64,000 nucleotides of DNA from Micropterix aruncella (lineage: Eukaryota > Arthropoda > Insecta > Lepidoptera > Micropterigidae): contig OX155961.1 of NCBI GenBank assembly GCA_944548615.1, positions 14,922,550 to 14,986,549 on the forward strand, read 5' to 3'. This document shows, piece by piece, positions 32,975 to 43,355 of the stretch. The notes beneath the pieces were generated by a model. That model saw only the letters and a list, made by a program, of their open reading frames with translations. It had not been told where the DNA came from and ran no database searches. The translations under genes were made by a program, and so were the position numbers. Every line of letters begins with the position of its first letter. The first letter of the stretch is position 1.

Positions 32975-34088
32975 ATCAGCTGATTGAATGTTGCCATACT
33001 CGAATTATGAAAAATATAACAAAAAAAGTGAAAGAAGCAAAATATTAAGCTGTACTTGGCGACGAAAAAACAGATGCTAGAGGTACAGAGCAACTGAGTA
33101 TATGCATCAGGTACTTGGATATACAAAAGAGCACAATAAATAAAGAGTTCATGTGCTTTTTATCTGCTGTTGACTTGAGTTGTGCTGCTTTGAGCGATTA
33201 CATTCTTCAAGAATGGAGGTTATGATGGAGGTGCCAATATGTCTGGAAAGTTGAATGGTGTACAGCCCCGCCTAAAGCAGGTTCAACCGCTTGCTGTTTA
33301 CATGCATTGTGTAGCACACAAACTAAACTTTGCTATCTTGAAAGCCTGTAGCTTGCCGAATATTCGCAATATGATGGGAGTTGTAGGTAGTGTAACTAAT
33401 TTTGTGCGAGAGTCAGCAAAAAGGTCGGAACTTATCAAACGAGCTATTCTCGAAAAACACCCGGAGGAGAAAAGAGTAAAATTAAAGGGCCCCAGTGCCA
33501 CGCGTTGGCTTGAAAGGCATGATGCACTTCTTCAATTTAAAGAGCTGTTTGACTCTATTGTACAGTTCCTTGAGGAAATGGACAGAATATCTCCATCATT
33601 ATAAAGTGCAGGACTCCTCGTATCAATTCTACGATTCGATTTCGTCTTATCTCTGACAGTAACCGCTGCTGTGTTTGAAACTGTATCACTCTCACGACAA
33701 CTACAGGCTGTCGCTTTAGACCTCCACCTATGCTACGAGATGGTAGAAACGGTAATAAAAACACTGGAAAGGCACAAAGAAATAAAATTTGAAGAAAGTT
33801 TTCAAGAGGTGTGTCGTCTTGTAGAATCTCTGGACATTCCAATACAAGTACCTAGAATGGTAAAACAGTCACTTCAACTCTCAAATATTGAGGCCTCTGA
33901 TGTAAAGGAATACTACAGGTAAGGCAAATATTAATCAAATTAAATACCTACTGTATCATGTTTCAATTGCTTGATACAGTTTTTCGTTCATTTTATAAAA
34001 TCAGTTTTTTTGTAAAACAGCATCTGTTTTTTTTTCAGACTAAATATATTCCTTCCTTTCATTGATTTCATTGAGTTTTTCGAAATAT
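32975..34088 (+). pseudogene. hAT transposase catalytic region, frameshifted, with an intron
   Basis: The frames read KVKEAKY, a stop, LGDEKTDARGTEQLSICIRY, then YDGGANMSGKLNG and MHCVAHKLNFAILKAC (33,239-33,600), and next RQLQAVALDLHLCYEMVETV to VKEYYR (33,671-33,919). These follow the order of DUF4371/hAT transposases: DE..D, QGYDGAxNMSGK, HCxxHxLNL, and PRxxKR..YYR. Spliced after YYR, the protein continues LNIFLPFIDFIEFFE before a stop. At least three lesions make it inactive. The N-terminal zinc finger is absent. Confidence 0.85.
33920..34038 (+). other. Spliceosomal intron inside the hAT transposase
   Basis: Donor GTAAGG follows ...TACTACAG and acceptor TTTTTTTTCAG precedes ACTAAATATATTCC. 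Joining the two flanks restores the expected hAT sequence YYR-LNIFLPFIDF in frame, and the intron itself contains no coding continuity. The 119-bp size and polypyrimidine tract fit an insect intron. Confidence 0.75.
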
Positions 34089-34274
34089 GATCATTCTTCG
34101 ATCACTGGTCAACACATTTTTTGTCCCTTTAACCAAAGTAATTAAATCTTATAGGAAATTTCACGCTGATTTCAGATATGTAATTAGTTTTTTTCTATTA
34201 CGTCAGGTTTTTTATGGAATTTATGGAGTTTTTACTAAAATATGTATAAATTCATATTTTTTCGTGTGTTATCA

Positions 34275-35477
34275 TTGATACTGAAAAGTCGGATTCTGAG
34301 TTCTCTGTGGAGGTGTCTACTTCTGCGAAACCTCACTTGTTGAACCAAAATGACCTAAATGATCTGGTACGTGACCTGAATTTATCAAAACTGCAATCAG
34401 AAATGATGGCTTCGCGCTTGCAGCAGTGGAATCTTCTCGAAAAAGGTACAAAAATCACGCACTTTAGAAACCGGCATCGTCTCTTGGTTCTTTATTATGT
34501 CATGGAAGACACCTTATGTTACTGTCAAGACATTGAAGGTCTGTTCGCAGCTCTTGGCTTGCAACATAACGCAGCAGATTGGCGACTTTTCATAGACTCG
34601 TTAAAAGTAAGTTTGAAAGCTGTTTTAATTCACAACGGAAATACTCAACCGTCCATTCCCCTTGGTCATGCTGCAAACATGAAAGAGAAATATGACAACA
34701 TGAAGCTGCTGTTAACAAAAATAAAATACGTTAAATACGAATGGAAAATATGTGGTGATCTAATAAAAGTAATAGGGCTCCTACTAGGAATGCAAACGGG
34801 ATACACAAAGTATTGTTGTTTTCTGTGCGAGTGGGACAGAAGACTGAACCAAGAAGGACTGGTCTACTAGAGAGCACCTTATACCTGGCACGAAGAATGT
34901 TCACCATGTTCCCTTAGTAAAATCTGAAGATATCTTACTTCCACCCTTACACGTTCAATTGGGTTTGATGAAAAATTTAGTAAAAGGATTGTCTAAGGAT
35001 GGAAATGGCATGACTTACTTAAAGCAAAAGCTTCCTAAGATCAGCGACGCAAAAATTAAAGAAGGAATATTCGTGGGACCACAAATAAGGGAGATCTTGA
35101 CTGATATGAATTTTAAAACAGTGTTGAGACCAGATGAGCTAGCCGCTTGGTCGGCCTTCAAGAATGTTGTCTAGAACTTTCTTGGAAATCATAAAAGTGA
35201 AGACTATATCAGCATTGTATCTGAAATGCTCATGGCCTATAAAAATATGGGATGTAACATGTCACTAAAAATACACTTTCTTCACTCTCACTTAATTGTT
35301 TTTCCCGAAAATATGGGAGATGTCAGTGACGAGCACGGCGAACGATTTCATCAGGACATTGCGGCTATGGAGAAGCGATACCAAGGAAAGTGGAGCCCAT
35401 CTATGCTGGCTGACTATTGCTGGACCCTGCAGAGAGACTCTCAAGATACTCACAAGCGCAAATCAGGAGCAAAATAA
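34275..35477 (+). pseudogene. Unclassified transposon-associated ORF inserted in the hAT
   Basis: Three frames join into a ~400-residue protein: KPHLLNQNDLNDLVRDLNLS, KYCCFLCEWDRRLNQEG (34,307-34,870), ISDAKIKEGIFVGPQIREIL (34,959-35,174), SLKIHFLHSHLIVFPENMGD then SDEHGERFHQDIAAMEKRYQ (35,226-35,477). It has a stop at 34,868 followed by a frame change, and another stop at 35,172. I recall this type of protein as multicopy in arthropods and Hydra. I cannot name its superfamily or point to a certain catalytic triad. The CCFLCEWD pair and conserved H/D/E residues near the end could form a metal site. It interrupts the hAT transposase. Confidence 0.6.
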
Positions 35478-35722
35478 ATTAAATTGAATTAAATTTGAAA
35501 TTTTGCTAAGTAAGTACCCGTCATATTATGACAGAATTATGTAAAAACACTTAGTTAAATAATAAAAAAACCTGACCTGTAAAAAATTTTTTTTGTTTCA
35601 TTTTGTGTTTAAGGATAGTAAATACATATAAAAAAATTAGCTATGCTTTAGGGACTGCACTTAAAAACAAAATTGTCGACCAGTGAATTATTGACTTATT
35701 CACGCTTATTCCTAGTTCCATT

Positions 35723-36136
35723 GTGAAGACAACCAATCTCACAGCCGTAGTAGCAGTTGCACGAGTATACAGTTGTGACTTGCCTCATCCGCTTTCCTTG
35801 TCGGGGGAAATCATTTTATGGAAGAAACTTTGGTGTAGCGGGGAACACCTTCCGGAAACAGCAGCAGAGGTGCATCAAGAGGCGAATGAGTTCTTCCCAA
35901 ACGTAAAAATAGTTTTAAAACTTCTTGCTACTATACCAGTGTCTACTTGCAGCGTTGAGAGGAGCTTCTCATCACTAAAACATATAAAAACTTACCTTCG
36001 AAAGACGATGACAGAAGAGCGCCTGAATGGTTTAGCTACTATATATGTACATAGGGACATATCGAGATGTTTACATGCTGAAGAAGTTGTTGAAGAATTC
36101 GGACAAGTGTCATCGGAGACTAGCAATGTCCATTGA
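35723..36136 (+). pseudogene. hAT transposase C-terminal dimerisation domain
   Basis: The frame contains EFFPNVKIVLKLLATIPVST then CSVERSFSSLKHIKTYLRKT and MTEERLNGLATIYVHRDIS. This is the classic hAT C-terminal domain (LLxxxPVSTxxxERSFSxLKxIKxxLRxxMxxxRLxxLxxLxxH). It completes the transposase begun at 32,975 and is well preserved. The stretch 35,723-35,860 upstream is less certain. Confidence 0.88.
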
Positions 36137-36245
36137 AAAATAAAACTAATGGTTCTTACGAGTAACATAGTTTTTTATCTTAATTTTCTGGTAAACTTAG
36201 TAGAGCAATGAAATACCCTTTAAGTAGAATCTGGAATTATTGTTA

Positions 36246-36966
36246 TATATACTAATATTATAAAGAGGTAAAGTTTGTGACGTTGTAGGAAGTAATCTCG
36301 GGATCTACTGTACCGATTTTGAAAATTCTTTTGCCAATAGAAAGCCACGTTATTTGTGTCATAGGCTATATATTATTCCGAAAAATGAAAAGACTTTTCG
36401 TGGTAGTCGGATTTCCAAATTAAGTAGGAAAAAATGGTCGAACGAAAACGTTTCTAACTAACGCTGCCTTAAAGATGAGAGATATATGATTAAATTCTAG
36501 AGAAATGTTGTAGAGATTGATAATGCCTACAAAAAAGTCAGCGACACCATATGTCTAACTTTTAAAAGTAGTATTTCAAATTAAAAAAATAATTTCATGG
36601 TCATGTTTATTGGTCATATTATCAACGATTATGAATTATTACCAAAATAAGGAAATTTATCGTCTAAAGTGCTTAAAACAAAAGACTTTTCCCTTTTACT
36701 GTATATAATTTCACGTTTACTGCATAAATAGTTGAAGAGATAAGACACTCACAAATAAGAAGCTCACAAGAAGACACTCACAAATAACGGTAATATAGTG
36801 AAATTGGCATGCAAATACATATGTACATACATTGCAGTAAAAATATAACCCTTCTTTTGGCAGTCAGGAAATAAATCATAGCACTCAGTACTAACCAAAC
36901 CACACTCATTATTTCATCACAAGTAAAAAGTTTTACCGCCCAACGAAGTGGGCACGGGTCAGCTAG
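36246..36966 (+). mobile_element. Lep1-type Helitron-like element, copy 2, inside the hAT
   Basis: Homologous to 19,086-19,768 along its length. The start is TATATACTAATATTATAAAG (the expected TC has become TA) and the end is GGGCACGGGTCAGCTAG before T. The 3' hairpin is GCCC...GGGC here against GCTC...GAGC in copy 1. It sits 70 bp inside the hAT right end. It has no coding capacity. Confidence 0.8.
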
Positions 36967-37200
36967 TTTACTGATATAGCTATTAGCGAGACCGACCCTC
37001 AGCCCCCCCCAAATATAAATCCTGGATCCGCCACTGTATATCACGTATGGCGGCTGGTTGGTTATTTTTGCTTGTATAATGTCAATAGTATACTGATCGG
37101 CAGAGAATGAAACCGACAGAATATGCTGTGTGAACATAACATCCAGCAGCGACGGGTCTTTTAAAAACGGTCCTGTAAATACGGAGCCTCTGTGTGAACG

Positions 37201-37919
37201 GGGGATAACGCGCGTATTACGCGCGTAGCGATTCGCGGCGAATTCGCCCCTTCTGGACAAGGTCTTAGGTAGGTATTCATTTCAATTTCAATACGGGGAT
37301 TCTGATTTTCAAAACCTGGGAAAATAACATTTGTTTTAGGAGGACCGTTTAGCTTCTACTGGTTCCCTTCGATTCGTTATCCTCCCGCCCCCGCATCTCG
37401 AAATTTGACAACGCATAGGTCCAGAAAAAATCGTGTCCGTATTAACGGGATACCGGGACCATTCTGCCCACTGTCAACCCGCGGAACCGTGGACCGTTTC
37501 CAAGATAAACTGACCGCTGCGCACAATGACGAACAATAACTGTTTATTATTACTGCACAGGAAACATGTCAAAATCAACAGAAAGGGTGTTAAACGTTCC
37601 GAGAAGAGGGGCCGTGATAGAAATCGGAGATTCGCTATCGGACAGTAATTCAATTAATGTTTTGTCAACGCTAGCGGTCCGCTGGAGGGACTTACGGTAA
37701 CTTGACCATGGGCGAATTTGAGAAGTTGATTTTTAAAATATGAGATTAACAAAAGAAATTTTCATCAGCTGGGCAAAAAAGGCATACGTGTACGCTTTTA
37801 TATAGCATTATAATTCATCATAATAAATAAACAGCCCGATACTACTCAAACTCATTTTCCGGTATATTAGAGGCGAAAGCGGAAACACTTCGAGCAAGAA
37901 CAAAAAAAAAATCGGTTGT
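37201..37919. other. Unassigned DNA
   Basis: A CGCG-rich segment (37,201-37,260) adjoins the outer element. After it comes mixed sequence without a recognised gene or repeat. Confidence 0.4.
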
Positions 37920-38455
37920 GTCACCCCAAGACTTTCCTGACTAGTATCCGGGGAGGTGCGAAAAAACAGCGACATTTTTTACTCTAGTACCCCAAATTTG
38001 TATGGCAGGTACCCCAAACGTTGGTCGTAAGTACCCCAAAAACTAATAGGTTCTTCCGATGGTTAACAGAAGCTTCTATGCCAAATTTTAACTTAGACAG
38101 ATTAAGCGTCTGGGCGCTATCGCGGAAACAATTTTTTAGCCGGGAACCCCAAATTTGTATGGGAGGTACCACAACCGTAGGGCGTAGGGACTCCAAAAAC
38201 TAATGGGTTCCTCCGACGGTTAACAGAAGCTTATATACCAAATTTCAGCTCAATCCGATTAAGCGTCTGGGCGCTATCGTGGAAGAATACATACATACAG
38301 ACAGACATACAGACATACATACAGACAGAGATCGGTCTGGAAATAGTCTCAATCGTCTCAGGGAGTCTCAAAATATATATTCCCATCTTCATCTCAAAAT
38401 TTTTTTTTAGCGCGATCACAATACTTTCCTTTCCGATAGGTCGTCAGGAAAGTAA
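37920..38455 (+). mobile_element. Family H MITE-like element, copy 1
   Basis: Bounded by ACTTTCCTGAC near 37,931 and its complement GTCAGGAAAGT at 38,445-38,455. It contains a 157-bp direct repeat (ACCCCAAATTTGTATGG at 37,989 and 38,146), a (CATA/CAGA)n tract and a block GATCGGTCTGGAAATAGTCT. Shared blocks occur at 46,800-47,040 and, inverted, at 58,079-58,845. It is noncoding. Confidence 0.6.
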
Positions 38456-38814
38456 TATGTATAGAAAGCGCTAGGAACAGCGATCGCTATATTTCCGATT
38501 AGACGGAAAATAAAAAAGAAAAACCCAAATTGTATAATAAGAATTGTCGACGCGTAAAATATTTTCAAACTTTTTAAGATGTTTTGATGTAGATTAGAGT
38601 AAAGTTCACGAGTAAAGTAAAAAGCAAACGAAAGAAAGGAAGAAAGAATCAAATTCACTAAGAAATGAAAAAGAAAAAAATAAAACTCTTTTTATTTTAT
38701 TTGGTGCAAACCTCGGGATTATCATTTCACGACTTCTTACGGCTAACCGCAGTAATATTAAATAGAATTTATAAATAAGAATCTTATTTATAATTCACAA
38801 TTGAAAATAATAAC

Positions 38815-39450
38815 ATATAAAAGAATAAAAAGCACGACTGCCGTTACAGAAAGCGAACTATTATTCGGCCCGGTGGCATAGTGGTTAGGTCGCCTGATCT
38901 TACATTGTAAGGTCCCGGGCTCGATTCCCGGCCGGGTCACCATTTTCCGTTGGGATCAAATTAATGGAATTGCATTTTCAATTCTGTCGATCGAATGCAA
39001 TAACAAGACACACACTTACACACATGTTACACACACACATACATACAACACGTCGTAGTAGGGTTGGTTGTAAGAGATTGTCATATGACAATAAACCCGC
39101 CCATTGTGACATTTTCACAATAAAGAGTATAAACAAACAAACTATTGTTTATATAATTAATTTTATTACAGTTTTTTAAAGTAATATTTGTGGTTTATGT
39201 ATTTATCCATATAGATAGGCGTATACATGTACTGAGTACACCCGGGGTGTACTCAATCAGACTTCATTGACACTAAACACGATATATTTATGTTAATTTA
39301 TTGACATTTGGACATTTGTACAAGTATTCTAGGCATTTATACAGTTTAGGTACCCTATAATACTCGGGATGACATAACGATTCTAACAATACCACACATC
39401 TCTTAATCGGTTCAAGCGTTTAGAAGTTATGGTGGAGTATAAAATCAGAA
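38815..39450 (+). repeat. Family F repeat, copy 1, split by a SINE
   Basis: The left piece (to 38,862) has AGCACGACTGCCGTTACAGA. The right piece (from 39,147) has TTTGTGGTTTATGTATTTAT then CCATATAGATAGGC, GTACTCAATCAGAC and a ...GTTTAGAAGTTATGG end. Related copies are at 39,745-39,980 (partial), 42,370-42,760 (inverted) and 55,955-56,330. No frame is conserved. The class is unknown. Confidence 0.6.
38863..39139 (+). mobile_element. tRNA-headed SINE, full length
   Basis: The head 38,867-38,939 has tRNA length (73 nt): acceptor arms GGCCCGG/CCGGGTC, a T arm CCGGG/CCCGG with loop CTCGATT, A box TGGCATAGTGG and B box GGCTCGATTCC, followed by CCA. The anticodon arm cannot form a standard loop with U33, so it is not a functional tRNA. 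A ~200-bp body with (CA)n and AATAAAG ends in (AAAC)n. AACTATT flanks both ends (38,856-38,862 and 39,140-39,146). Pol III promoter boxes should drive transcription, and mobilisation would need a LINE. Confidence 0.8.
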
Positions 39451-39744
39451 TTCATCATTAATACATTTCGGATTTTTTCCGAGTACAAATTCGTAGTTTT
39501 ATAATATTCCAAAATTTTGGATTGGAATAAATTCGTAAGTACCAAAAACGGTTATTTAAAAACCGGTAATACTTTGTGGAGTATAATAATTAAACTCTTT
39601 GTAAAATTTATTTTGGTAAATTAATATTCCAAATATTTTTCTTCGTTACTTGGCCTACCGGATCTATTCCTGACGGCCGCGAAGAGAAAGAACGAAAAAA
39701 AACTAAACTGTCAAATGATGAATATCAACACGCACCGCGTAAAC

Positions 39745-39980
39745 ACGGAGATTTATATTAAAGACGCTGCTTTCTTCTTATATAAGAGTAAGGGGTCCCG
39801 GCACGTACCCTATGGCACTCGGAAGGACAAAGCAATTCTAACAATACGACACATTATTATTTTTTTTCAATCGTTTAGAAGTTATGGAGGAATAATGAAA
39901 CGGAAAACATACATAGATGAATTCTAAACACATAACACTCCTTTTGGGCAGTGGTGTAAAATGTTACAATATCACCAAAC
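39745..39980 (+). repeat. Family F repeat, copy 2 (partial)
   Basis: Contains TACCCTATGGCACTCGGAAG, CGTTTAGAAGTTATGGAGGA and the end GAAACGGAAAACATACATAG, which is shared with 56,240-56,275. The part of the family upstream of these blocks is missing. Confidence 0.55.
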
Positions 39981-40034
39981 AAGCAAAAGACACGACACGG
40001 CCCAGTTCACTCTGCCCTGGACCGTATCATAGGT

Positions 40035-40190
40035 CTTATAGGACGTGGTTAGGTCGCCTGATCATTGGAAGGTTTCGGGTTCGATTCCCGGCTGGGTCAT
40101 CATTTTCCGTAGGTTCCTTGTAAACTGCAATAATCCTGGTATAAATTTTGTCCATAATAAAACACACGAGTTTTGTGTGCCTGATAAAAC
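40035..40190 (+). mobile_element. tRNA-headed SINE, second copy with decayed head
   Basis: GTGGTTAGGTCGCCTGATCA, a perfect B box GGTTCGATTCC and CGGCTGGGTCATCATTTTCC match the head of the SINE at 38,867. The 5' acceptor strand is lost. The body after 40,110 differs from the first SINE, which suggests a different subfamily or a composite. Confidence 0.6.
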
Positions 40191-40857
40191 ACAAATCATA
40201 TACATAGGATAACATTGGAATTCTCAAAGTTCGAGATATTTAAGTGTCAAATACTCCACCTTGTAACTTTCTAGGTGAGGAGAAACCAGATATCGAGGGG
40301 CTGGAGGGCGCTCCACTCGAATGTATGAAAACCGCCTAACAAAATACTGCGTTTTTTGTGGCGAAAAGCGTCCGGGAGATAACAATCGCAACAATGGGGC
40401 GCGAAGACGTGTTGATTTTACGATGAATACGGGTGCTTGAGTTGCCACAAAGGTTCTGCTTGACGCCGGCGAACGCTGAGCGATCTCAGAGCCGATTTCA
40501 TTAGGCTCTAATTCGTGTAAATCGACGCGATATAAATGTGTCAAAGCGATATAATGGAGATGCCAATAAATATCCGATTTCGCACCCGGCTCGAGTAGGC
40601 TACGGAGGCTATTGTGAGACGAACTACAATTGTCGGCTACTCAGACGATAGGAATAGCAGATTTCTTTGTAAAAGTGTCGTAATGGGTCATTTTTATGTT
40701 CTCAATAAGAGGTGATTTGAAGACTTTGGAAGTGTCCTAATTCGGCGGCGCTTCCTGAGCTGATTATGGCCAAAACGGAGGCGCAGGGCTGTGTCCTGTT
40801 TATTCATATTTGCCAGTTTCCTTATTAGCTCAGTCAAATTAAACTTTTGGTTTGAAT
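40191..40857. other. Unassigned DNA
   Basis: GC-balanced sequence with a 106-codon minus-strand frame (40,224-40,544) that matches nothing I know. No repeat ends were found. It might be single-copy host sequence. Confidence 0.35.
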
Positions 40858-41598
40858 CAGGGTTGTTGCTGATGCAGGTTTTTTTAATATCAGCGGATGC
40901 TGATGCTGTTTTTTATATATAAATATCAGCTGATGCTGATGCTGATGCTGAGTTTAATGAATTACTGAAATAAAATATAACCAACTATTAAATTTATTTA
41001 ATTATTAAATAATTCAAAAATAAAAACAATTTTATCTTAGGAACTATGCACAGAAATATTTTAAACATTGAATAAATAGCATAAAATGAATACATTGCAT
41101 AGTCCAGTGACAACTTCACCTAACTAGGCCGGGACCTGTTCTAAGGTGAACGTCTGTAGTAACAATTGAACAATTGTAAATAAATGTAGAACAATTGTAA
41201 GTAAAAGGGATACTATTTTTGGGTATGTTAAATAGAAAGTCAGTTATAATACTCCTGTGACTTTAAATTATCAAAAAAATTATAAAAAAAGTACTATTAC
41301 CTAACATACAAAAATTAAATACAACCACCCAAATTGAAATTTTATTAAAGGTAAGTTATATTTTATAATAGCTGAGCTGCCTTTTCATATTGCAGTCGAT
41401 TACAGGAAGGCTTAAATATAATTCCGGCACTGCTAAATAATTGTTTACTAGGAACACTTTCCGGCGGAGATGACAGCATGCGCTAGAGCTAAAGTCCGCC
41501 CTTCGAGGTCATGTCACGAGCAGAATATCAGCAAATAATAAAATCAGCATTGATTAATGCGGATTCTGATGCTGATGCTGATATTCGCAACAACCCTG
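40858..41598. mobile_element. Non-autonomous hAT element with exact 8-bp TSD and CTGATG-rich ends
   Basis: 741 bp starting CAGGGTTGTTGC and ending GCAACAACCCTG, flanked on both sides by GTTTGAAT (40,850-40,857 and 41,599-41,606). Both subterminal regions contain GATGCT repeats in inverted relation. No transposase is present. A ~180-bp LINE 3' UTR segment is embedded at 40,985-41,165. Confidence 0.9.
40985..41165 (-). mobile_element. LINE 3' UTR fragment inside the hAT element
   Basis: TTTTATCTTAGGAACTATGC, TTTAAACATTGAATAAATAG and CTAACTAGGCCGGGACCTGT match the 3' UTR of the truncated LINE at 13,079-13,240 in the same orientation. It is a very short 5'-truncated insertion. Confidence 0.75.
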
Positions 41599-41606
41599 GT
41601 TTGAAT

Positions 41607-42369
41607 TAATTCCGAAAAAGCTGGAAATGATTTTTTTTTCTTCCGACGTTTCATGAGTGAAGCCTTAGAAACTGTGGCAAAAAAACCGCGAAATTTTGAC
41701 ACTTATTCGATTTTATTACTTATAAATTTTCAACGACACTTCCTATTTAAAAATATTGTAAGTATAAATTGTAGAGCATAAAATTATGCATTGAATCATC
41801 TACTAGACGTTAAAATCGGTTTAGCCGTTTGGTCCTAATGAGCAATTAAAAAAAGACAAATTTTACCATTCTCAAGTGTTCTACGCTCATTTCCCTGTGA
41901 CTCAAAAACGGCTTTTCCGAATGAAAAAATAATTAAGACGGCTGTAAAATTTGCCTATTTTGACAAACAATTATGACTATACCACTAAAACAAATTTAAT
42001 ATTTGAGCAAAATCTTCGAACAAATTTAATTAAACGCGGAATTTTATGTACTCGAATTCTTGTTTAGTGATTTTTTAGATAGGGAGTACCGTTCAGAATT
42101 TATAAGCAAAAAATCGAAAGAAGTGCATTTTTTCTTTGTATTTCTGGCCATAGCGTCAAACGCTTCAATCGAAAACCGTCGCAAACTTACATCACTATTA
42201 TTTGGGAGGCGTAAAATAAAATAAAATCATTTCCAACGTTGTAGGAATTAGTTCAAGGCATAGTCACTTTTTGGTCTGACTGGGCTATTCTGTTTCGTAC
42301 ATTTTATGTACTCCTGCACTGCTTTCCGCATCAGCTTTGACTTGTGCCAATTATTCCCATTTCTCTTCT
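41607..42369. other. Unassigned AT-rich DNA
   Basis: No gene or repeat end was recognised. Confidence 0.4.
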
Positions 42370-42758
42370 TTTTATAATACATAACTGCATAACAAATAAG
42401 GAGTGTAATGTGTTTAGGGATCTATGTTTGTTTTCCGATTATTTATTTCATCATAGCGCCAAACCGATTTAGAAGTGTGTGGTATAGTTAGAATCATTAT
42501 ATCATTCCGAGTGTAATAGGGTACCTTAGCTGTCCAAATATTAAGTAAGTAATTCTACAAATGTCTAAATGTCCGGATGTCAATAAATTTACATAAATAT
42601 ATTGTGTCAAATGAAAGGTCTGATTGAGTACATTCCGGAAATATACATGTATCTATATGGATAAATAAATAAACCACAAATATTTCATTATAAACCATAA
42701 TAAAATAATGTTAAATACAATAGTTCACTTTTTGTAACAGCAGTCGTGTTTTATATTA
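42370..42758 (-). repeat. Family F repeat, copy 3 (inverted)
   Basis: Contains the complements of the family F blocks: GTCTGATTGAGTACATTCCG, ATAAATAAACCACAAATATT and TTTTTGTAACAGCAGTCGTG. It ends directly at a family G element. Confidence 0.6.
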
Positions 42759-43355
42759 TTTTTAAGCTATTGCATAGCTTTTATCGCGGGCCTGCCAGCG
42801 CGGCGACCGAATGAAGAAATTTCTTAACGAAAATTAATGATTTTAAACTGATAATTACGTCTAAACGAGTACTGCCTACGATTCGAAAAAAATATATGTT
42901 AAACAAGAACATTTTCCTAATATTCTTAGCTTTGAATATTTTAGATTTTGTTTATATTACATAGTGTAATTAATTTGTGAAATTAGGTCTAACCGGACAC
43001 AAAAACGACTACTACGCAAATACTATCTGGCGTAATATTATGAAACCTGCACCATTTTAAAGATAATTTAATTATCTATCTTTTTATCTAGGTATTTTTT
43101 CGAATAGTCAAAGAATAATATCCGTTTTTTTGCTTTATCGAATAAAATTCATGCGCGGCGATCTATCGGAAGACGTTTAAATTATTCCGAATCATTTGCT
43201 TCCGCAGCTGCAAATGATTCGGAATAATTTCAACGTTTTCCGATAGAGCGCAGTTATCTGATATCAGAAAAAAAATAATTATAATTCCATAAGTTGTTAA
43301 AAATGCTATGCAATAGCTTTACCGCGGCAGTCCCCGAGTGCCACACGTATTTTTA
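42759..43355 (+). mobile_element. Family G element, copy 1
   Basis: ~600 bp from TTTTTAAGCTATTGCATAGC to GAGTGCCACACGTATTTTT. AAAGCTATTGCATAGC near the left end recurs inverted near the right end. An imperfect ~100-nt hairpin (43,153-43,251) with arms AAATTATTCCGAATCATTTG and its complement is conserved in all copies. No protein is conserved. This suggests a non-autonomous DNA element. The superfamily is not determined. Confidence 0.75.

Larger units (their letters stand above)
32806..37036 (+). mobile_element. hAT element (ZMYM1-like group) with exact 8-bp TSD, itself invaded
   Basis: 4,231 bp beginning CAGTGGCGGATCCAGG and ending CCTGGATCCGCCACTG. It is flanked by the exact 8-bp duplication TATATCAC (32,798-32,805 and 37,037-37,044). 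Inside are three transposase blocks, an intron, an inserted unclassified ORF element (about 34,270-35,480) and a Helitron (36,246-36,966). The poly(G)/poly(C) runs next to the ends also form part of the inverted repeat. Confidence 0.9.
32311..37200. mobile_element. Outer inverted-repeat element carrying nested insertions
   Basis: CGTTCACACAGAGATCCGTT at about 32,314 faces the complement of CGGAGCCTCTGTGTGAACG at 37,182-37,200. Homology continues over ~40 bp (TTTACAGG, CCGTTTT). When the two insertions described below (TTAA palindrome and hAT) are removed, about 400 bp remains. That is the size of a TIR-type MITE. The exact ends and target duplication were not resolved. Confidence 0.6.

Noticed and set aside
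38867..38939. Functional tRNA gene
   Set aside because: Acceptor and T arms pair, but the anticodon loop lacks a proper U33 and anticodon. CCA is encoded and the sequence continues into a SINE body.
40224..40544. 106-codon minus-strand frame as a gene
   Set aside because: No domain, signal or splice context. It is kept only as an unassigned region.
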